DNA from: Streptomyces sp. NBC_01288
GTDB taxonomy: Bacteria > Actinomycetota > Actinomycetes > Streptomycetales > Streptomycetaceae
Direction of reading: 5' to 3'
NCBI RefSeq assembly: GCF_035982055.1
Contig: NZ_CP108427.1
Location: 9,361,001 to 9,425,000 of the forward strand
Length of the DNA: 64,000 bases
In this document: in pieces, positions 58,686-64,000 of the stretch
Position numbering within the stretch: the first letter of the stretch is position 1
How the letters are laid out: the number at the start of each line of letters is the position of its first letter
Program-made: the position numbers and the translations under genes
The notes under the pieces: generated by a model
The model's database searches: none
What the model was told of the DNA's origin: nothing
Seen by the model: only the letters and a program-made list of their open reading frames with translations

Positions 58686-60008
58686 ATGAACGCGAAGCCG
58701 CCGGCCGCTTCCTTCGGCGCGCTCGGACTGCCGCCCGAACTGGTCGGGACGATGACCGGCCTCGGGGTGACGGAGCCGTTCCCGATCCAGGCGGCGACGC
58801 TGCCCGACGCGCTGGCCGGGCGCGATGTGCTCGGCCGGGCACGGACCGGTTCGGGCAAGACGCTCGCTTTCGGGCTGGCGCTGCTGGTGCGGCTCGCAGG
58901 AAGCCGCGCGGAATCCAAGCGACCCCTCGCTCTGGTCCTGGTGCCGACCCGGGAGCTCGCGCAGCAGGTCGGCGACGCGCTGGAGCCGTACGCGCGGACG
59001 ATGGGCGTGCGGCTGGGGACGGTGGTCGGCGGGCTGTCGATCAACCGGCAACAGGCGATGCTGCGTACCGGTGTCGAGGTGCTCGTCGCGACGCCGGGCC
59101 GGCTGACCGACCTGGTGTCGCGCCGGGACTGCGTCCTGAACCACGTACGGATCACCGTGCTGGACGAGGCGGACCAGATGTGCGACCTGGGGTTCCTGCC
59201 GCAGGTCTCGGAGCTCCTGGGGCAGATCCCTGACGACGGACAGCGGCTGCTCTTCTCGGCCACGCTCGACCGCGACGTCGACCAGCTGGTCAAGGACCAC
59301 CTGCACGACCCGGTGCACGCGTCGGTCGACCGGGCGTCGGGCTCGGTCACGACGATGGAACACCATGTGCTGAACATCCACGCCGCCGACAAGTACGCGA
59401 CGGCGACCGAGATCGCCGCGCGCGACGGCCGGGTGCTGATGTTCCTCGACACCAAGGCCGCTGTCGACCAGTTCACCCGCCATCTGCGGGCCAGCGGCGT
59501 ACGCGCGTCCGCCCTGCACAGCGGTAAGTCGCAGCCCCAACGCACGCACACCCTCGGCCAGTTCAAGGACGGCGAGATCACCGTGCTGGTCGCCACCAAC
59601 GTCGCCGCGCGGGGCATCCACATCGAGGCCCTCGACCTCGTCGTCAACGTGGACCCGCCCGCCGACGCAAAGGACTACCTGCACCGCAGCGGGCGTACGG
59701 CGCGCGCAGGCGAGTCCGGGAGCGTGGTCACCCTGGTCACCCCCAACCAGCGGCGCGACGTGAACCGGATGATGTCCGACGCCGGTATCCGCCCGACCGT
59801 CACCCAGGTCCGCTCCGGCGAGGAGAAGCTGACCGCCATCACCGGCGCCAAGCGCCCGCCGACCGAGACGAAGACCAGCACCGGCAACGCTCCTTTCCGT
59901 GGCATGGGCACCCGCCCCGGCCGGGCCGGCAAGGAGACCCGGAAGACCGCCGAGGCCCGCAAGGCGGCGGAGGCCCGCGCGGCGGCGAGGGTCCGCAAGA
60001 GCCGCTGA
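58686..60008 (+). CDS. DEAD-box RNA helicase
   Basis: A 440-residue helicase. Motif I ARTGSGKT (about residues 52-59), Ia PTREL, Ib TPGR, II DEAD (about 161-164), III SAT (about 192-194), IV-VI with ATNVAARGIHIE and HRSGRTARAG are in order. The C-terminal tail (about 395-440) is Lys/Arg/Ala-rich and probably binds RNA. It unwinds RNA in the cytoplasm; in Streptomyces such enzymes respond to cold or stress. ATG at 58686 has GAGGAAGG upstream. The leader hairpin suggests mRNA-level control. Confidence 0.93.
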   Translation: MNAKPPAASFGALGLPPELVGTMTGLGVTEPFPIQAATLPDALAGRDVLGRARTGSGKTLAFGLALLVRLAGSRAESKRPLALVLVPTRELAQQVGDALEPYARTMGVRLGTVVGGLSINRQQAMLRTGVEVLVATPGRLTDLVSRRDCVLNHVRITVLDEADQMCDLGFLPQVSELLGQIPDDGQRLLFSATLDRDVDQLVKDHLHDPVHASVDRASGSVTTMEHHVLNIHAADKYATATEIAARDGRVLMFLDTKAAVDQFTRHLRASGVRASALHSGKSQPQRTHTLGQFKDGEITVLVATNVAARGIHIEALDLVVNVDPPADAKDYLHRSGRTARAGESGSVVTLVTPNQRRDVNRMMSDAGIRPTVTQVRSGEEKLTAITGAKRPPTETKTSTGNAPFRGMGTRPGRAGKETRKTAEARKAAEARAAARVRKSR

Positions 60009-60034
60009 CCCGCGGGGAGTTCGCCTCTGCCGGC

Positions 60035-61648
60035 CTACGACTCCTGCGCGGAGACGTCACGTGCGGCGACATCGCCCTGTGAGGCCGTGCCGCCATCGGG
60101 AGTGGCACGGCCCCGGAGCGTGACCAGAGCCAGCAGCGCCGAGCACAGCGCCGCCGTACCGCAGACCACGAAGCCGATCGAGTAGCCGTGGCCGAGGGCG
60201 TCCAGGGCGAGCGGATGCAGGTCGGCCAGCTTCGGCGAGGCCGCCGAGGCACCGTTCACCGCGAGCGGACCGCCTTCTTCCAGTACGGCCGTGCCCGCGC
60301 CCTTCAGCGCCGACGGCAGCGCGGAGCCGTGCAGGGAGTCGGAGAAGCTGCTGGCCGCGCGGCTGAGGGCGACGGCGCCGATGACGGCAGGGCCGAGGGT
60401 GAAACCGAAGTCCCGGAGCAGGTTGGTGGTGGCGCTGGCCATGCCGGCCAGGTGGGTCGGCACGGTGTTGACGGCCGTCGCGGTGATCGAGGTGACGGTG
60501 ACCGAGAAGCCCAGGCCGACCAGACCGAGCGGCACGATCAGCGAGGTGAAGGCGGTGTCGGTGATCGGCAGCGTGGCCGCCAGGTAGTCGCCCGCCGCGA
60601 TCAGCAGCAGCCCCGAGCCCAGCAGGAGACCCGGTGCGACCGCTCGCAGCAGTCGTTCGGTCACGGGCAGCATCGCCAGCGTGATGCCGTTGAGCAGGAC
60701 GAACGCCAGGCCCGTCCGCATCGGGGCCTGGTCCTGCACCGGGCCGAGCCGGATGCTGACGGAGTAGGCGGTGCCCAGGAAGGCGAACATGCCCACCACG
60801 GCCACGATCGAGGCCACCGCGAAGGCACGGTTGCTGAACAGATCCAGGCGCAGGAGCGGGGACTTGGCGCGCTTCTCGGCCAGGACGAAGGCGGCGAGGA
60901 ACACGGCCGCCAGGACGAAGGCGATGACGATGGAGGGCGAGGCCCAGCCGTCCGTCGGGCCCTGGATGATGGCGTAGAGCAGAGCGAACAGGCCCAGACC
61001 GATGGTCACCTGGCCCGCTATGTCGAGTGAACGGCCCTCCGGCGCACTGGAGTTGACGACGAACAGGGCGCTGACCGCGACGCTCACCACGGCGACGGCG
61101 GTGACCACGACGAAGGACCAGCGCCAGGAGCCGTAGGTGGCGGTGACGCCGCCGAGCAGCGGGGCGAGGAAACCGCCGGTGGAGAGCAGGGCCGCCCACA
61201 TCGCGATGACCCGGGCGCGCTGCGCGGGTGAGGTGGTGCCGGCGGCCAGGATGGCCAGCGAGGTCGGGAACAGGGCGGCGGCGCCGAGGCCCGCCAGGGC
61301 CTGCCCGGCCCAGAGTTGGTGGACTCCGGAGGCGGTGGCACTGGTCAACTCGCCCACGGCCAGCAGCGCGGCGCCGCCGACCAGCAGCCGCTTGCGGCCG
61401 AAGAGATCGCCGAGCAGGCCGAAGGTCAGCTCCAGCACGGCGACCGGGAGCAGGAACGCGTCGGAGATCCAGGTGAGTTGGGAGCCGACCGGATGCAGGT
61501 CGGACTGGAACAACCCGTTGAGCGTGGCCGGTATGGCCAGGCCGATCTGGGCGAGGCAGACGGCGAGGAGACCGGCGACCAGGGTGCCGGTGGTCAGACC
61601 GGGACCGGTGGCTGCGGTCCTGGTGGAGGGTGCGGTCGTCATTGACAC
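60035..61648 (-). CDS. MFS exporter, DHA2 (14-helix) type
   Basis: A 537-residue transporter with about 14 helices. LLGDLFGRKRLLVGG (loop 2-3), WAGQALAGLGAAALFPTSLAIL (motif C region) and ALLSTGGFLAPLLGGV are typical of DHA2 drug:H+ antiporters (EmrB/ActVA-like). It probably exports a toxic compound; no substrate can be named. GTG 61648 has AGGAG six bases upstream. The hydrolase gene lies upstream on the same strand. Confidence 0.88.
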   Translation of the reverse strand: MSMTTAPSTRTAATGPGLTTGTLVAGLLAVCLAQIGLAIPATLNGLFQSDLHPVGSQLTWISDAFLLPVAVLELTFGLLGDLFGRKRLLVGGAALLAVGELTSATASGVHQLWAGQALAGLGAAALFPTSLAILAAGTTSPAQRARVIAMWAALLSTGGFLAPLLGGVTATYGSWRWSFVVVTAVAVVSVAVSALFVVNSSAPEGRSLDIAGQVTIGLGLFALLYAIIQGPTDGWASPSIVIAFVLAAVFLAAFVLAEKRAKSPLLRLDLFSNRAFAVASIVAVVGMFAFLGTAYSVSIRLGPVQDQAPMRTGLAFVLLNGITLAMLPVTERLLRAVAPGLLLGSGLLLIAAGDYLAATLPITDTAFTSLIVPLGLVGLGFSVTVTSITATAVNTVPTHLAGMASATTNLLRDFGFTLGPAVIGAVALSRAASSFSDSLHGSALPSALKGAGTAVLEEGGPLAVNGASAASPKLADLHPLALDALGHGYSIGFVVCGTAALCSALLALVTLRGRATPDGGTASQGDVAARDVSAQES

Positions 61649-61731
61649 GGAGGGCTCCTGGGGCGCGCGGGCTGGGGACGGGGAGAGGGCCGGGGAGGGT
61701 TGGGAAGAGCCGGGGTGAGAACGCTGCGGGA

Positions 61732-63084
61732 TCAGCGGGTACCGGTCAGACGGCTCGGCCGGTAGTCGGTGAAGGCGGCGCCGTCGAGCCCCAACTCGTC
61801 GGCACTGCGCTGGAGTTGGGCGGCCGTGGTGGCGTCGCCCCAGTGCCGGGTGTCGAGCCGGTGTTCCACGGCGTGCAGACCGGCGACCACTTCGGCGGTG
61901 GTGAAGTTGCAGTGGCTCTGGCGGGACACGTAGGCCTGGCGCAGGAGTGGGGAGTCGCCGGCCGCGCGCACCCGCCCGGCGAAGGCCGACTCCTGTTCCA
62001 CGGGCACCAGTTGGTCGGCGGTGGTGTGGAGGTCCAGCAGCGGAACGGCCAGTCCCTGTCCGGCGGTCGAGGTCCGCTTCAGGTGGGCGACCGCGGCCGG
62101 GTCGGCGGTGATGTCCGCGCCGCGGGTGAGCCGGTTCAGGTCGGTACGCAGGTCGAGGCCCGCGTCACGGTAGAGCGCCTCGACCTGCTTGACGTGCGCG
62201 GACCCGCGCAGCAGCCCGGCGTAGTCGACACCCTTGTTCCAGGACGTGTTGCCGCCGGCGGACTGCTCCACGGACCAGCGCGCGGGGATGATGAACGAGA
62301 GCAGGCCCTGGGCCAGCCAGGCGTACTGCTGCTGCTCCTGGCCCGCGAAGTCACCGTGTGCGGGCGGCAGTTGGCCGGGGGCCCAGTCGGCCAGATTGAG
62401 ATAGGCGGCGGCCAGCGCGATCCGGGCGCGGCCCGCCGGGGTCTGCTGCGCCGTCTCCACGGCCGTCGTGAGCCGGGAGGCGAGGGCGGCACCGTCGGCC
62501 AGGCTGTCGAGGTTCACCAGGTCGTCGGCGTCGGCGGGGTCGAAGAACGTGGCCAGGGTGTACTCGGCGTCCAGCTGGTAGTTGTCCAGATCGACCCCGC
62601 CCGCGACCAGGCCGCACAGGCCGAGCGCACCGTCGACGCGGCCCGCGCCGTCCCGGGCGATCTGGGCGTTGACGAGTCCGCCCATCGACTGGCCCACCGA
62701 GATGACCCGGTTCGGTGTGCCGACCTGTCGGCGGAAGGCGGTGAGCGTGGCGAACTGGTCCCGCTCGGCCGAATCGAGCGCCCACATCGAGCCGTTGGGG
62801 TCGTAGGAGGACCCGGCGAGCGCGTAACCGGCGTCCAGCAGGGCCTGGCTCGCGGCGGGCGAGGGCGCGTCGGCGGCGGTGGTCGGGCCGAAGCCGTGGC
62901 TGAACAGCAGCAGGGTGCCGTTCCACTGCTCGGGCGTGTCCGCGATCCAGGTGGCACCGTCGGTCAGCGTGCCGGTGTAGTGCCCGGCGGTGGCGGCCTG
63001 GGCGCCGGTCGCCGGACCGATCAGAGCGGTCGCGAGGGCGGTCGCGCAGGCGGCGGCGAGGGTCGAGAAACGGGGTCGGGACAT
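61732..63084 (-). CDS. Secreted alpha/beta hydrolase
   Basis: A 450-residue exported hydrolase. A signal peptide (about residues 1-31, ending TGAQAATA) precedes the fold with HGFGP (oxyanion hole), nucleophile elbow VGQSMGGL (Ser about 125), Asp in DLHTTADQ and His in RQSHCNF (about 395-400). The family is that of secreted esterases/peptidases of Streptomyces; no exact substrate is known. ATG 63084 was chosen because it gives the signal peptide directly. It is upstream of the MFS gene, with an 83-base gap. Confidence 0.85.
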   Translation of the reverse strand: MSRPRFSTLAAACATALATALIGPATGAQAATAGHYTGTLTDGATWIADTPEQWNGTLLLFSHGFGPTTAADAPSPAASQALLDAGYALAGSSYDPNGSMWALDSAERDQFATLTAFRRQVGTPNRVISVGQSMGGLVNAQIARDGAGRVDGALGLCGLVAGGVDLDNYQLDAEYTLATFFDPADADDLVNLDSLADGAALASRLTTAVETAQQTPAGRARIALAAAYLNLADWAPGQLPPAHGDFAGQEQQQYAWLAQGLLSFIIPARWSVEQSAGGNTSWNKGVDYAGLLRGSAHVKQVEALYRDAGLDLRTDLNRLTRGADITADPAAVAHLKRTSTAGQGLAVPLLDLHTTADQLVPVEQESAFAGRVRAAGDSPLLRQAYVSRQSHCNFTTAEVVAGLHAVEHRLDTRHWGDATTAAQLQRSADELGLDGAAFTDYRPSRLTGTR

Positions 63085-63271
63085 GACGGCGGCTCCGCGA
63101 GTCGAGTCGGACCGATGGGGGAGCGTGCGGGACGTTCGCGTTGGGAGAGCGGTGCGAATGTAGGGCTCTTTTTTCATGGCCGTCAAGAGAGTGACCAATA
63201 ATGAGGCAGGCGAATCCGCGTGTGGGCGCACGGGGGCCGGGTGCGGACGCCAGGGGGTCCGCTGGGGCGGA

Positions 63272-64000
63272 TCAGTCCAGGGTCATGGTGTCGAGCAGCC
63301 GGACGGCCGCGCGCGCCGCCGGTCGCTCCCAGCGGCTGGCCAGGCCGCGGAAGACGGTCTCCGCCTGCGCGGCGGGCCAGTCTCCGGGGAGGTGCTCGGC
63401 GGGCAGATGCGGATCCCGTCGTACGAGATCCAACCAGTCGGTGTGCAGCAGGAGTTGACCCGCGAGATCGTCGCCGGAGGCCGCTGCGGGAAGGGGGTCG
63501 GTGCGGTCCCAGCGGTCCAGGAAGGCGCGGTACCGGGCGCCGATCGCCGGCACGTCGAAGGCCTGCTCCAGCACCTCGCGGACGTCGGTCGGCGACTCCA
63601 CCTCCGCCCGGAACACCCGCAGATACGGCTCCAGACCGAGCCCCGCCACCATCTCGCGGACGTCGACCGGCGCCGGGGCCACCCACAGGCCGTTCTGCAA
63701 CAGGCCGAAGCCCGCCCAGATCAGCCGGGAACGCAGATCGTGCCGCTCACGGCTCCACGCCTCGGGCAGCGAGAAGCCCACCATCGTCCAGCGCCCGTCC
63801 CAGTCCCGGTTCACCGCGCCGGTCTGCCAGATGCGGTCCCTGCCGTCCGTCAGCACCTGCACGGCGTGCGGCGTCAGCGCGAAATACGTCTTCCGGCCCT
63901 GGCGGCGCCGCTCCAGCAGATCGCGCTTGACCATGCGGTTCAGGGTGGTCCGCACCGCCTCCTCGGTGCTCCCCGCCCTCCCGAGAGCGGCGATCACACT
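63272..64000 (-). CDS. PaaX-family transcriptional regulator, cut by the window end
   Basis: At least 241 residues of a PaaX-type regulator; the N-terminus lies beyond 64000. The winged helix (SEEAVRTTLNRMVKRDLLERRRQGRKTYFAL-like, near the start) is followed by the PaaX central ferredoxin-like domain and a C-terminal domain (LLLHTDWLDLVRRDPHLPAEHLPGDWPA). PaaX proteins repress catabolic genes in response to CoA thioesters such as phenylacetyl-CoA. The ATG-like start at 63997 is likely internal. It is upstream of the hydrolase gene on the same strand. Confidence 0.85.
   Translation of the reverse strand, partial: SVIAALGRAGSTEEAVRTTLNRMVKRDLLERRRQGRKTYFALTPHAVQVLTDGRDRIWQTGAVNRDWDGRWTMVGFSLPEAWSRERHDLRSRLIWAGFGLLQNGLWVAPAPVDVREMVAGLGLEPYLRVFRAEVESPTDVREVLEQAFDVPAIGARYRAFLDRWDRTDPLPAAASGDDLAGQLLLHTDWLDLVRRDPHLPAEHLPGDWPAAQAETVFRGLASRWERPAARAAVRLLDTMTLD

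Overview
The window is a very GC-rich stretch with dense short intergenic gaps, GTG/ATG starts behind GGAG-type ribosome sites, TetR/LysR/DeoR/PaaX/HxlR regulators, three SARP/AfsR-like regulators, a TerD protein, an ECF sigma factor and F420-type enzymes. All of this points to a Streptomyces (or close relative) chromosome. No tRNA, rRNA, phage, transposase or CRISPR array was seen, and no recognisable antibiotic gene cluster, in spite of the three SARP-type regulators.

Layout. 0-2.5 kb: an IlvY-like regulator divergent from a long, plant-like ketol-acid reductoisomerase. 2.4-4.2 kb: a two-gene membrane system (permease plus TIGR03943 protein) behind a palindromic operator. 4.2-7.2 kb: a TetR-headed operon (cupin, DUF4865, phosphotriesterase-like hydrolase, tautomerase) that looks like a small catabolic or detoxification unit. 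7.4-11 kb: SHOCT protein plus MacB/FtsX-type ABC transporter. 11-15.3 kb: anti-sigma-like ATPase, small PH-like protein, Cds1-like cysteine desulfhydrase, SRPBCC protein, DeoR regulator. 15.6-24.2 kb: large membrane hydrolase, beta-helix/AAA+ fusion, Rv1733c-like protein, MOSC protein, Pro/Gln-rich protein, double TerD protein. 24.2-30.4 kb: glycosyltransferase, Asp/Glu racemase, small membrane protein, O-antigen ligase-like protein, Lnt, Nudix. 30.4-35.7 kb: hydroxybutyrate dehydrogenase-like SDR, GAF/PucR regulator, MHS-type transporter and second SDR.

35.9-57 kb is the most interesting part. It holds a soluble zinc-finger anti-sigma/ECF sigma pair downstream of an FAD oxidoreductase, two large paralogous AfsR-like regulators and a third one, an HxlR-quinone oxidoreductase module, a catalase-related protein, a secreted GDSL lipase, a secreted beta-propeller, an LLM oxidoreductase and a hemerythrin protein. 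Five genes here carry promoters of the form TGAAC(C/T)-N16-CGT, which resembles the consensus I recall for SigL-type ECF factors. This suggests a local, redox-linked sigma regulon that includes the operon encoding the anti-sigma factor.

57-64 kb: Ser/Thr kinase, DEAD-box helicase with a strong leader hairpin, a DHA2-type exporter, a secreted alpha/beta hydrolase and a PaaX-family regulator cut by the window end.

Functions are read from motifs and family memory only; no database search was possible.
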